Origin: Desulfovibrio sp.
GTDB taxonomy: Bacteria; Desulfobacterota; Desulfovibrionia; Desulfovibrionales; Desulfovibrionaceae
NCBI GenBank assembly: GCA_016208105.1
Contig: JACQYS010000009.1
Coordinates: forward strand, 173,451-237,450
Length of the DNA: 64,000 nt
Direction: 5' to 3'
The notes under the pieces are model-generated. The model saw only the letters and a program-made list of their open reading frames with translations. It was not told the DNA's origin and made no database searches. This document shows, piece after piece, positions 16,773-24,670 of this stretch. Position numbers and translations under genes: made by a program. The number at the start of each line of letters is the position of its first letter. The first letter of the stretch is position 1.

Positions 16773-19336
16773 TGTGCGGTTTCCTCCGGTTTAGCCAGGG
16801 GCAGGCTCCGCCTGGGCTTTGAGTCGAAGCGATAGAACGCGTTGGCAACCGCCGCCGCGGTGGGGATGGAACCTATCTCCCCCACACCCTTGGCCCCGTA
16901 AGGGCCTTCGGGGTCCTCGCCCTCGATCAATATCACGTCGATGTCCGGCACGTCAGCGATTTTCAGCATGCCCAAAGAGGCAAGCTTTTCCGAAACCAGA
17001 CGCCCGCCTTCCACTGGTAGCTTCTCGCTCAAGGCGTATCCCAACCCCATGACCACACCGCCTTCCACCTGGCCCTCGCACAGGAGCGGGTTGATCACCC
17101 GCCCGGCGTCATGGGCCGCGACCACCCTGCTCACCTTTCCCGAATCGTCCAAGATGGCCACATGCGTGGCAAAGCTGTAAGCCACGTGGCTGCGCACCTG
17201 GCCAGGCTCCCCGTCGGCGGTGGTGTTCCCGCTCACGTAGCGCCCCTCGAACGTTTGGCCCTCCAGGCTTTCCACATCACCGGCCGCGCGTATGGCCTTG
17301 CTTAGCGCAAGCCCTGCCTCGATAACCGCCCGGCCGAGCTGGAAGGTTCCCCTGCTGGCCGTTGTGGATCCGGCCACGGCCCCGGAGCAGGTGTCCGCCA
17401 CCACCTCGATACGCGAAAGGTCCGTCCAGCCAAGTGTCTCGCTGAGCACCTGGGCAGCAACCGTGTCGATCCCCTGGCCCATCTCGGTCCAGCCATGGTC
17501 CAGGCGCACCCGGCCCCCCGGCAGCACAGTGAGCCTGACGGCGCATTCCTCCAGAACGCCTCCGCCTATGCCCGAATTCTTGATGGCGCAGGCCAGCCCG
17601 GCGTGCCTGGCCTGCCTGTACACATCCTTCACCGCCTCCAGGGTCTTTCGCAGGCCGATGCCGCCGCCCAAACGCTGGCCGCTGGCCGTGAGCCTTCCCT
17701 CGTCCAGGGCGTTTTCGTACCTGAATTCCCAGGGGTCGAAGCCGCCCCTGGCGCAGAGTTCCTCCACCAGACTCTCCATGGCGAAGGTCACCTGGTTCAC
17801 GCCGAAGCCGCGCATGGCTCCGGCCGGAATGTTGTTGGTGAAGACCGCCAGGGATTCTATGTCCACGCAGGGCACGTCATAGGCTCCGGCGGCGTGGTTG
17901 GCCGCCCGGGCCATCACCGGGCCGCCAAGCGATGCATAGGCGCCGGTGTCTCCGATGATACGGGCTTTCAGCGCGGTCAGGCGGCCCTGGTGGTCGCAGC
18001 CCAGGGCGTATTCCATGCGCATTGCATGGCGCTTGGGATGAAAGCGGAGAGACTCCGGACGGGAAAAGCGCACCTTGGCCGGGCGGTCCAGCAGATAGGC
18101 AATGAGAGCCGCGTGCCCCTGGGCGGAAAGGTCCTCTTTGCCGCCGAAGGCCCCGCCGGTGTCCACGTGGGCCACCCGCACCCTGTCCTTGGGAATACCC
18201 AGCATGCGGGAGATGTCCTCCTGGTCATGCCAGATACCCTGGCTCTGGCTGTAGACGCGGATGCCACCGTCCTCGGGATGCGCCAGACCGCACTCGGTCT
18301 CCAGAAAACCGTGTTCGATGGCCGGGGTGGTGAACACGCCCCGGGCCACGCAGAACGAAGCGGAAAGGGCCTCCTCCACGGGCATGCCGCGACGGATAAC
18401 CTTGCGCGAAAGCAGGTTTCCGCCCGGATGGATTTCGACCTCGCCAGAAAGGGCCTGATCCACGTCCGTGACGGGTTCAAGCACCTCGTATTCCACCCGG
18501 GCAAGCCCGGCAGCGGCGCGAGCCTGGGCCTCGGTTTCCCCGGCCACCAATGCCAACACGTCACCGATATAGCGCGTGGTTTCGCCCTGGGCCACCATTA
18601 TGGGCCAGTCCTGCTTGAGCATGCCCGTGGTGCGTTCGCCTGGAATGTCAACAGCCGTTAACACCCGGATCACACCCGGGGCCTTCTCGGCAGCACTCAC
18701 ATCAATTTTTTTCACCACTGCCCGGGGATGCTCGGAGAACACCAACGCGGCGTGAACCATGCCCGGGAAATTCATGTCGCCTGTGAAGGCCGTCACGCCC
18801 AGGGCCCGATCCACTGCCCCCAGCTTTGCATGACGCCCACCCACTCTGGCATCTTTCGGCAGGGCAGGGTCCGTGCCCTCTCGCAGGGCTTTCGCCGCCT
18901 CAAGCACCGCGTCCACGATCTTCACATAGCCGGTGCAGCGGCACAGGTGGAAACGCAGGGCGCGGACGACCTCATCGCGCGTAGGATCAGCGTTGGAGGC
19001 CAAAAGTATCTTGGTGCGGGTGAGAAACCCAGGCGTGCAGAAGCCGCACTGCACAGCGCCCTTGGCCGCGAAGGCCAGGCCCAACGTGCGCTTCAAGCTT
19101 TCCGGAAAGCCCTCGATGGTGACGACGCTTGCGCCCTGGAGCTTCTCCATGGGCGTGGAACAGGACAGAATTGCCTTGCCGTTCACTTCCACCAGGCAGG
19201 CGCCGCACGCGGCCTGACCCGAACAGCCGTCCTTGGGCGAGGTGATGTTTTGCTCGTCGCGCAACCAGGAAAGCAGCGGAAGTTTTGGATCGCCGTGGTA
19301 GGTGGCGGGCTGGCCGTTCAGTATCAGGGTGATCAT
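16769..19336 (-). CDS. xdhD: Selenium-dependent xanthine dehydrogenase-like enzyme, fused [2Fe-2S] and molybdenum domains
   Basis: 855 residues joining a [2Fe-2S] subunit (about 1-155) to the molybdopterin domain (about 165-850). Cluster ligands are Cys38, 44, 47 and 59, then CGFC and CRC near residues 96-133. The first loop CSGQAACGAC has five rather than four residues between its first two cysteines. Molybdenum-domain blocks: DTGGAFGGKED, AGAMRGFGVNQ, TEMGQGIDTV, and GVGEIGSIPTAAAVANA with the catalytic glutamate. The layout equals E. coli XdhD, a purine hydroxylase needing labile selenium in its cofactor. No FAD subunit is paired directly; electrons may go to YgfK or to the ygfS/ygfT-like proteins, an inference. 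Confidence 0.93.
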   Translation of the reverse strand: MITLILNGQPATYHGDPKLPLLSWLRDEQNITSPKDGCSGQAACGACLVEVNGKAILSCSTPMEKLQGASVVTIEGFPESLKRTLGLAFAAKGAVQCGFCTPGFLTRTKILLASNADPTRDEVVRALRFHLCRCTGYVKIVDAVLEAAKALREGTDPALPKDARVGGRHAKLGAVDRALGVTAFTGDMNFPGMVHAALVFSEHPRAVVKKIDVSAAEKAPGVIRVLTAVDIPGERTTGMLKQDWPIMVAQGETTRYIGDVLALVAGETEAQARAAAGLARVEYEVLEPVTDVDQALSGEVEIHPGGNLLSRKVIRRGMPVEEALSASFCVARGVFTTPAIEHGFLETECGLAHPEDGGIRVYSQSQGIWHDQEDISRMLGIPKDRVRVAHVDTGGAFGGKEDLSAQGHAALIAYLLDRPAKVRFSRPESLRFHPKRHAMRMEYALGCDHQGRLTALKARIIGDTGAYASLGGPVMARAANHAAGAYDVPCVDIESLAVFTNNIPAGAMRGFGVNQVTFAMESLVEELCARGGFDPWEFRYENALDEGRLTASGQRLGGGIGLRKTLEAVKDVYRQARHAGLACAIKNSGIGGGVLEECAVRLTVLPGGRVRLDHGWTEMGQGIDTVAAQVLSETLGWTDLSRIEVVADTCSGAVAGSTTASRGTFQLGRAVIEAGLALSKAIRAAGDVESLEGQTFEGRYVSGNTTADGEPGQVRSHVAYSFATHVAILDDSGKVSRVVAAHDAGRVINPLLCEGQVEGGVVMGLGYALSEKLPVEGGRLVSEKLASLGMLKIADVPDIDVILIEGEDPEGPYGAKGVGEIGSIPTAAAVANAFYRFDSKPRRSLPLAKPEETAQ

Positions 19337-19376
19337 ACGTGCTCCGCAGGGACGAGAAACGGCCGTCCCGGCTTAT

Positions 19377-19455
19377 TCCGGGGCTTCGCCCCGAACCCCA
19401 CCAGGGCTCCGCCCTGGACCCGCCAGGGGGATGAACCCCCTGGACCCCGCAATCA
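19377..19455 (-). repeat. GC-rich triple-hairpin intergenic repeat, copy 2
   Basis: Plus-strand order is GGGGC-TTC-GCCCC, CCAGGGC-TCC-GCCCTGG, CCAGGGGG-ATGAA-CCCCCTGG. Its reverse complement aligns with copy 1 from a shared ATTGCGGGGTC through all three dyads, so the copy is inverted relative to copy 1. It lies between ygeW and xdhD, upstream of the xdhD start. Confidence 0.8.
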
Positions 19456-19529
19456 TTCGTAGCGCTGGGCTTAAGTCTCGCACGTACCCCGCGAAGCCCA
19501 TCGAAAAGTTTTTTGGGGATGGGGGTCCG

Positions 19530-19565
19530 GGGGGAACCCTTTTTGTTCACAAAAAGGGTTCCCCC
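19530..19565. terminator. Perfect 15-bp inverted repeat, probable bidirectional terminator
   Basis: Left arm GGGGGAACCCTTTTT (19530-19544), loop GTTCAC, right arm AAAAAGGGTTCCCCC (19551-19565). It begins 8 bases below the ygeW stop (19574) in its direction. The T-run inside the stem makes it terminator-like in both directions. If it acts in vivo it would reduce readthrough from ygeW into xdhD. Confidence 0.65.
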
Positions 19566-19573
19566 GGTTCAAG

Positions 19574-20770
19574 CTATCTCACTCTCGGCCTTTGCTCTTC
19601 AAGCAGCATTTCCAGCGTCTGGGCCGGATTTCTCTTCTTGGCCAGAAGCATCATGGCCGCGATGACATAGGGCTTGTAGCTGGCTTGCCGGTAGAGCGGC
19701 ACGCGGTACTTGTCGAACACGCCAGAAGCAACTTCGCCCTGCTGGCAGGAGACGCCGGTAATGTCCGCTGGCAGGCAGTGCAGATAGAGCCCCTGGCCGT
19801 TCTTGGTGGTGGCCATGAGCTTCTCGTCGCACTCCCACTTCTTGTGTTTGGCGTTCTGGGCCAGAAGCTTCTTCTCCAGCGCCTTGATGCCGTCCCAGTC
19901 GTTCTTCTCATAGAGCTTGGTGCGCTCCTCCATGGCGGAAAAGGAGGCCCAGCTCTTGGGGTAGACGATATCCGCGTCCTTGAAGGCCGCCTCCATGGAA
20001 TTGGTCACGGTGAACGAGCCGCCGGAAGCCTTGGCGTTGCGCTCGGCCACCTCCATCACCTCGGGCATGACCTCGTAGCCCTTGGGATGGGCCAGGGAGA
20101 CTTCCATGCCGAACCGGCTCATGAGACCGATGACGCCCTGGGGCACGGACAGAGGCTTGCCGTAGGAGGGGGAGTAGGCCCAGGTCATGGCGATTTTCTT
20201 GCCTTTCAAGTTCTCCACGCCGCCGAAGTGGTTGATGAGGTGCAGGGTGTCGGCCATGGCCTGGGTGGGATGGTCGATGTCGCACTGCAGGTTCACCAGC
20301 GCAGGGCGGGTGGGCAGCACGCCTTCCTGGAACCCCTCGCGCACGGCTTTGGAAACTTCGCGCATGTAGCTGTTGCCCTTGCCGATGAACATGTCGTCGC
20401 GGATGCCGATCACCTCGGCCATGAACGAGACCATGTTGGCGGTTTCGCGCACGGTTTCGCCGTGGGCGATCTGGGACTTGCCCTCGTCCAGGTCCTGGGG
20501 GGTGAGTCCCAGGAGGTTGGCTGCGGAGACGAAGCTGAACCGGGTTCGCGTGGAATTGTCGCGAAAGATCGAGACTGCCAGGCCCGAATCGAAGACCCGG
20601 CAGGAAATGTTCAGTTCACGCAAACCGCGGAGGATTTCGGCAGTAAGGAAGGTGGCCTGAATCTCAGGGTCCGATTTTTCCCAGGTGAGAAGGAAATCCT
20701 GGTCGTGCATGCCCGTGAAGTTCAGCCTTCCCAGGGCCCGGATGAGTTCTTTCACGCGAACCGCGTCCAT
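19574..20770 (-). CDS. ygeW: YgeW-type carbamoyltransferase
   Basis: 398 residues, aspartate/ornithine-carbamoyltransferase fold. The carbamoyl-phosphate site reads FRDNSTRTRFSFVSAA (STRTR), with HGETVRETANMVSF, NLQCDIDHPTQAMADTLHL (HPTQ) and LHCLPADITG. YgeW orthologues carry a knotted C-terminal domain and were first called an unknown transcarbamylase. In anaerobic purine breakdown they are proposed to remove a carbamoyl group phosphorolytically from a ureido-propionate intermediate, giving carbamoyl phosphate. No carbamate kinase gene is present in the window to use that product. Confidence 0.93.
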   Translation of the reverse strand: MDAVRVKELIRALGRLNFTGMHDQDFLLTWEKSDPEIQATFLTAEILRGLRELNISCRVFDSGLAVSIFRDNSTRTRFSFVSAANLLGLTPQDLDEGKSQIAHGETVRETANMVSFMAEVIGIRDDMFIGKGNSYMREVSKAVREGFQEGVLPTRPALVNLQCDIDHPTQAMADTLHLINHFGGVENLKGKKIAMTWAYSPSYGKPLSVPQGVIGLMSRFGMEVSLAHPKGYEVMPEVMEVAERNAKASGGSFTVTNSMEAAFKDADIVYPKSWASFSAMEERTKLYEKNDWDGIKALEKKLLAQNAKHKKWECDEKLMATTKNGQGLYLHCLPADITGVSCQQGEVASGVFDKYRVPLYRQASYKPYVIAAMMLLAKKRNPAQTLEMLLEEQRPRVR

Positions 20771-20809
20771 GATCGCTCCTTTGTCTTAATCTAGTGGCTC
20801 AAGCCCTGC

Positions 20810-22021
20810 TCATTTTCCGGCGTAGGCGTGGACCATGCCGGCGTACATGGCGGCGCAGCGGACCAGGTCCGCCTTCCAGGTCTTCTCGTTGGGGGCGTGG
20901 GCCTGGTTTTCCTTGCCCGGCCCGAACCCGACCACCGGAATGCCGAACAGCCCCATGATGGACACGCCGTTGGTGGAGAAGGTCCACTTGTCCACGCGCG
21001 GGTCCTGGCCGAAAAGTTCTTTGTAGGCGCTCACTGCGCGCGTGCAGACCTCATGGTCCTCGGGCAGCACCCAGGTGGGGAAGTAGCAGTCCGTAGGGTA
21101 GACGAGCCCGGTCCAGGAGGGGCGCTCGTAGGTGTACATGGACACCGTGGCCTTTTCTCCGGCCGCTTTTACCGAGGGCAGCTCGCGAATCTGAGAGAGG
21201 GCCAGCTCCTTGTCCTCGCCGTCGGTGAGGCGGCGGTCGATGGACACGGAGCACCCGTCGGCCACGGCGCAGCGAGAGGGGGAGGTGAAGAATATCTCGG
21301 ACACGGTGAGGGAGCCCTTGCCCAGGAAGGCGTCGTTTTTCAGCCTGGGATGAAGCTCGGCCAGTTCGCCAAGAATCGCGCCCATGCGAAAGATCGCGTT
21401 GTCGCCGCGCTCTGGTGCGGAGCCGTGGGACGAAACCCCGGTGACGTCCAGGCGGATCTCCATGCGCCCGCGCTGGCCTCGGTAGATGCCCCCGTCCGTC
21501 GGTTCCGTGCAGCAGACGAATTCCGGCTTGAGCCCGACTTCCTTGACCAGATACTGCCAGCACAGGCCGTCGCAATCCTCTTCCTGCACGGTGCCGGCCA
21601 TGACCACGGTGAAGCCTTCGGGCACGCCGATCTCTTTAAGTATCCTGCCGGCGTAGACCATTGAGGCCATGCCGCCTTCCTGGTCGGAAGCGCCCCGGCC
21701 ACCGATGGTTTCATCATCCTCGTAGCCGTCGAAGGGATCGAAGTTCCAGTTGGCGCGATTGCCCACACCCACGGTGTCCACGTGGGCGTCGAAGGCGATG
21801 AGGCGCGGCCCGCTTCCGATGTACCCAAGAATGTTTCCCATGGGGTCAATCTCAACCCGGTCGAACCCCACGGCCTCCATCTCGGCCTTTATGCGGCGAA
21901 TGACGCCCTCCTCCTGGCAGGACTCGCTGGGGATGCGGATCATGTCGCGCAGGAAGCGGGTCATGGCGGGCAGGGATAGTTCAGCCAGTTCGCGGATGCG
22001 TTTGGAATCGAACGTGCTCAT
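20810..22021 (-). CDS. ygeY: YgeY-type M20-family hydrolase of selenium/purine metabolism
   Basis: 403 residues, M20 peptidase/deacylase family. Di-zinc site residues are seen in FDAHVDTVG (HxD), [14 protein letters not shown] (bridging aspartate), [11 protein letters not shown] (EE) and CCTEPTDGG. YgeY is associated with selenium-dependent molybdenum hydroxylases. It is thought to cleave a ureido or amide bond in the purine-ring degradation route, yielding a diaminopropionate-type product. It is 39 bases upstream of ygeW in the same direction. No signal peptide. Confidence 0.92.
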   Translation of the reverse strand: MSTFDSKRIRELAELSLPAMTRFLRDMIRIPSESCQEEGVIRRIKAEMEAVGFDRVEIDPMGNILGYIGSGPRLIAFDAHVDTVGVGNRANWNFDPFDGYEDDETIGGRGASDQEGGMASMVYAGRILKEIGVPEGFTVVMAGTVQEEDCDGLCWQYLVKEVGLKPEFVCCTEPTDGGIYRGQRGRMEIRLDVTGVSSHGSAPERGDNAIFRMGAILGELAELHPRLKNDAFLGKGSLTVSEIFFTSPSRCAVADGCSVSIDRRLTDGEDKELALSQIRELPSVKAAGEKATVSMYTYERPSWTGLVYPTDCYFPTWVLPEDHEVCTRAVSAYKELFGQDPRVDKWTFSTNGVSIMGLFGIPVVGFGPGKENQAHAPNEKTWKADLVRCAAMYAGMVHAYAGK

Positions 22022-22086
22022 TCTCTCTCCGGAAAATGTTTGTGCTTGAAAGCGCCCAACGGAACAGAAGAAAACCAGGCGGCCCC

Positions 22087-22581
22087 TTAATCCTTCTTGG
22101 AGGGAGGACGGATATGCGCCAGAACCCTGGCTTCGGCGTCCTTGGCCTCCTGGGTCTCGAGATTTTCCAATTCAGTTGTCTCCACGAAATACACCGCGCC
22201 ACAGGGACACATGTCCGCGCAGGCCGGCTCCATGCCCCTGCCCCTGCGCTCGGAGCACAGGTCGCACTTGGTGAGCATCACGCCCTTGTCGGTTTCGAAC
22301 ATTGCGCCGAAGGGGCAGGCCAGCATGCAGTTGCGCCCATCGCAGCCACGGCACAGGAGAGGCTTTAAGACCATGGCTCCTTCGCTGTCGCGTTCTATGG
22401 CGCCGCGTTTGCACACCCTGGCGCAGTTGGGGTCCTGGCAGTGACGGCAGTACAAGGGCATCATGACCCCGTCCGTGGTCCGGGTCATCATGATGCGCGG
22501 GGTGGTGTGCACGAAGCGGCAGACGAATTCGCAGGTCTCGCAGCCGATGCATTTCGAGTAATCGATGTACAGGGTTTTCAT
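22087..22581 (-). CDS. ygfS: YgfS-like ferredoxin with multiple [4Fe-4S] clusters
   Basis: 164 residues. The cysteine pattern starts [13 protein letters not shown], continues with [45 protein letters not shown] and ends CADMCPCGA, enough for three to four clusters of the HycB/DMSO-reductase-subunit-B type. E. coli YgfS (162 residues) occupies the same genomic niche. It should shuttle electrons between a hydroxylase and the flavoprotein encoded just upstream, whose stop it overlaps by four bases. No signal peptide; cytoplasmic. Confidence 0.88.
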   Translation of the reverse strand: MKTLYIDYSKCIGCETCEFVCRFVHTTPRIMMTRTTDGVMMPLYCRHCQDPNCARVCKRGAIERDSEGAMVLKPLLCRGCDGRNCMLACPFGAMFETDKGVMLTKCDLCSERRGRGMEPACADMCPCGAVYFVETTELENLETQEAKDAEARVLAHIRPPSKKD

Positions 22582-23654
22582 CGGGCCTTCTTCCTGAACA
22601 CCGGTTCATCCTTGGAGACCAAGTCGTCGTAAGCGTACTCGCCGAGGCGGTCCTGGGCCTTCAGGTCCAGCCAGTTGGCCAGGGACCGCGCGGCGCGAAG
22701 CCCTGAATAGACCGCCTTGCCGATCTTGCTTGGCCCGGTCAGGGCGTCGCCTGCCACGAAGACGTTCTCTATGGCGGTCATGTGCAGCCAATGGATCTCG
22801 CCCTTGCGGACCTCCTCCAGGCCGAGCTCCTTGGCAAACGGCGGAGTGGCGATCTCGCCGATGGCAGCCACCACCATGTCCACGGCAACAACGGCGTTTG
22901 CGCCGTCCTGGCTGATCTCCAGGGCTTCGACCCTGTCCTTGCCCAGCACGCGCAAAGGCGACGCCTTCTCGCGCCATTCCACGCCCATGTCCTTCAAACG
23001 TTCGATTTCGTAGGTGCCGCACGGAGCGTCTTTGGCAGTGCGGCGATAGAGCATGACCACCTTGGCCGCTCCCAGATGAACCGCTCCGTGGGCCGCGTCC
23101 ACCGCCGAATGGCCTGCCCCGATAACAGCCACGGCCTTGCCTTTGACGTCCGGTGTTTTCACCTTTGCCGAGGCGTAGCGGGCCGCGCGTATGGGAAAAA
23201 GGAACTCCAGGCCGGAGTGCACTCCCGGCAGATCCTCGCCTTCGATGCCCATTTTGCGGGATTTCCAGGACCCTGTGCAGATGATGCTGGCATCGTGGCG
23301 CATCACCAGGTCCTTAAGCCCCAGGACCTCCTTGCAGAAGTGGTCTCCCTCCTCCTCGAACATGGGGGCGGAGCAGCAGATCTTGGTCTGGGTATGAAAG
23401 ATGACCCCGTGGTCGCGCTCCATGCTGCGAGTGGCCTCGGCTATTCGCTCGCGGGGGATGCGGTGCCCGGGGATGCCAAAAAGCATGAGCCCGCCGGGTT
23501 TGGGAAGCTTGTCGTAGACGTCCACCTGATACCCCTGGCAGGAGAGGTGCCCCGCAGCGGCCAGGCCTGATGGCCCGGCCCCGATGATGCCGACGCTGCG
23601 GCTGACCGGCTTGGCAGGACCAGGACAGAGGAAATTGAAATTCATGGATTGCAC
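22578..23654 (-). CDS. GltD/YgfT-like FAD- and NAD(P)-binding oxidoreductase
   Basis: 358 residues from a GTG with AGGAG about ten bases upstream; an ATG nine bases inside is possible. FAD motif IGAGPSGLAAAGHL (about 24-37) and NAD(P) motif VIGAGHSAVDAAHGAV are both intact, and GDALTGPSKIGKAVYSGLRAA is the FAD-ribityl block. It matches the C-terminal half of E. coli YgfT/AegA (glutamate-synthase small-subunit type) but lacks their N-terminal ferredoxin part. That part is supplied by the separate ferredoxin gene downstream. It is the first gene of the minus-strand run and probably reoxidises the hydroxylases with NAD(P). Confidence 0.88.
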   Translation of the reverse strand: MQSMNFNFLCPGPAKPVSRSVGIIGAGPSGLAAAGHLSCQGYQVDVYDKLPKPGGLMLFGIPGHRIPRERIAEATRSMERDHGVIFHTQTKICCSAPMFEEEGDHFCKEVLGLKDLVMRHDASIICTGSWKSRKMGIEGEDLPGVHSGLEFLFPIRAARYASAKVKTPDVKGKAVAVIGAGHSAVDAAHGAVHLGAAKVVMLYRRTAKDAPCGTYEIERLKDMGVEWREKASPLRVLGKDRVEALEISQDGANAVVAVDMVVAAIGEIATPPFAKELGLEEVRKGEIHWLHMTAIENVFVAGDALTGPSKIGKAVYSGLRAARSLANWLDLKAQDRLGEYAYDDLVSKDEPVFRKKAR

Positions 23655-23799
23655 TTAAAGAGGCTCCTGAAAGCGGAGAGCAGTCGATGAACAATAAATA
23701 CGGGCATGAAGACCCAAGCGCAAGGGGTTTTCCCTGGCTGCATCATGGGCTTCTTGACGACCTTTCTGGGCTGGATTAATAATTCCAGAAGATAAAATG

Positions 23800-23820
23800 T
23801 TATTCCAATATATGGAATAA
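23800..23820. promoter_or_regulatory. 21-bp perfect dyad, probable IclR-family operator
   Basis: TTATTCCA-ATATA-TGGAATAA is a perfect inverted repeat with 8-bp arms and a 5-bp spacer. It lies 28 bases before the IclR start and about 145 bases before the first gene of the purine run, in the divergent promoter region (23655-23848), which is markedly AT-rich. TTCCA/TGGAA half-sites resemble those of IclR proteins. A further half-site AATTCCA lies at about 23780. Autoregulation and control of the divergent operon are inferred. Confidence 0.6.
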
Positions 23821-23848
23821 CCTCTCGCCACTTCTCTTAGGATGTACC

Positions 23849-24601
23849 ATGACTTCTTTGGACAAAGCCCTCACCCTCATCGACGCCTTGGGCCGACGCG
23901 GCCGTGCCGGGATAAAAAACCTGGCCCAGGCCACCGGGTTTCCTCCCCCTACGGTGCACAGACTCCTGGGAGTGCTCGCCCAAAAAAGCTATGTGCGCCA
24001 GGATCCCCAAACCAAGGAATACCTGCTTTCGGTCAAGCTTTTGGAACTGGGCGCCAAGGTCCGGGGCCAGCTCGACCTCATCACCCTTGCGCGGCCGTTC
24101 ATGAAGGAAATCATGGAGACGAGCGGAGAGACCGTGAATCTGGTGGTCTTCGATAATTTCGAGGCTGTTTACGTGGAGCAGGAGGCCAACACCCGCGCCA
24201 TGCTCCGGATGTTCACCCGGGTGGGTGCTAGAGTGCCCCTGTACTGCTCGGGTGTTGGCAAGGCCTACCTGGCCGCCCAGGACGAGGCCAAAGCCATGGA
24301 GTACTTTGTGGCCCAACACAAGACGCGCCACACGGACCGGACCATCGTGGACAAGCAGGCGTTTCTGGACGAGTTAGGCACAATACGAGGCCAGGGCTAT
24401 GCCGTGGACAACGAGGAAATGGAGGCTGGCGTTCGTTGCGCGGCCGCGCTGATCCGCCAGTTCAAGGGGCAGGTGGCCGGGGCCATGAGCATCTCGGGGC
24501 CCAGCGCACGGCTGACTCTTGAAAAGGTTGCGGAGATGGGGCTTGCGCTCAAACGCGTAACGGGTCTCATTTCCGCTGAAATGGGCTTTGTACAACCTTA
24601 G
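23849..24601 (+). CDS. IclR-family transcriptional regulator
   Basis: 250 residues. N-terminal winged helix (about residues 5-65) reads GIKNLAQATGFPPPTVHRLL and ends in KEYLLSVKLLELG. The C-terminal IclR effector domain has VNLVVFDNFEAVYVEQ, LYCSGVGKAYLA and AGAMSISGPSARLT, with a conserved cysteine in the ligand-binding loop. The protein sits divergently from the purine-type run and directly upstream of malate synthase G (69-base gap). It could control either or both. Glyoxylate is a common IclR ligand and malate synthase consumes it, so a glyoxylate link is plausible but not shown. Confidence 0.93.
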   Translation: MTSLDKALTLIDALGRRGRAGIKNLAQATGFPPPTVHRLLGVLAQKSYVRQDPQTKEYLLSVKLLELGAKVRGQLDLITLARPFMKEIMETSGETVNLVVFDNFEAVYVEQEANTRAMLRMFTRVGARVPLYCSGVGKAYLAAQDEAKAMEYFVAQHKTRHTDRTIVDKQAFLDELGTIRGQGYAVDNEEMEAGVRCAAALIRQFKGQVAGAMSISGPSARLTLEKVAEMGLALKRVTGLISAEMGFVQP

Positions 24602-24670
24602 GAATGAAATGGGAAAGCAAGCGGCTCGTGGAATCGAGCCTGTAATTCACTCATACGAAAGGAGACATCC

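Noticed and set aside
3395..23654. Selenocysteine (in-frame TGA) in the selenium-linked genes
   Set aside because: All these reading frames are complete without an internal stop. The selenium in these hydroxylases is a labile cofactor ligand, not selenocysteine.
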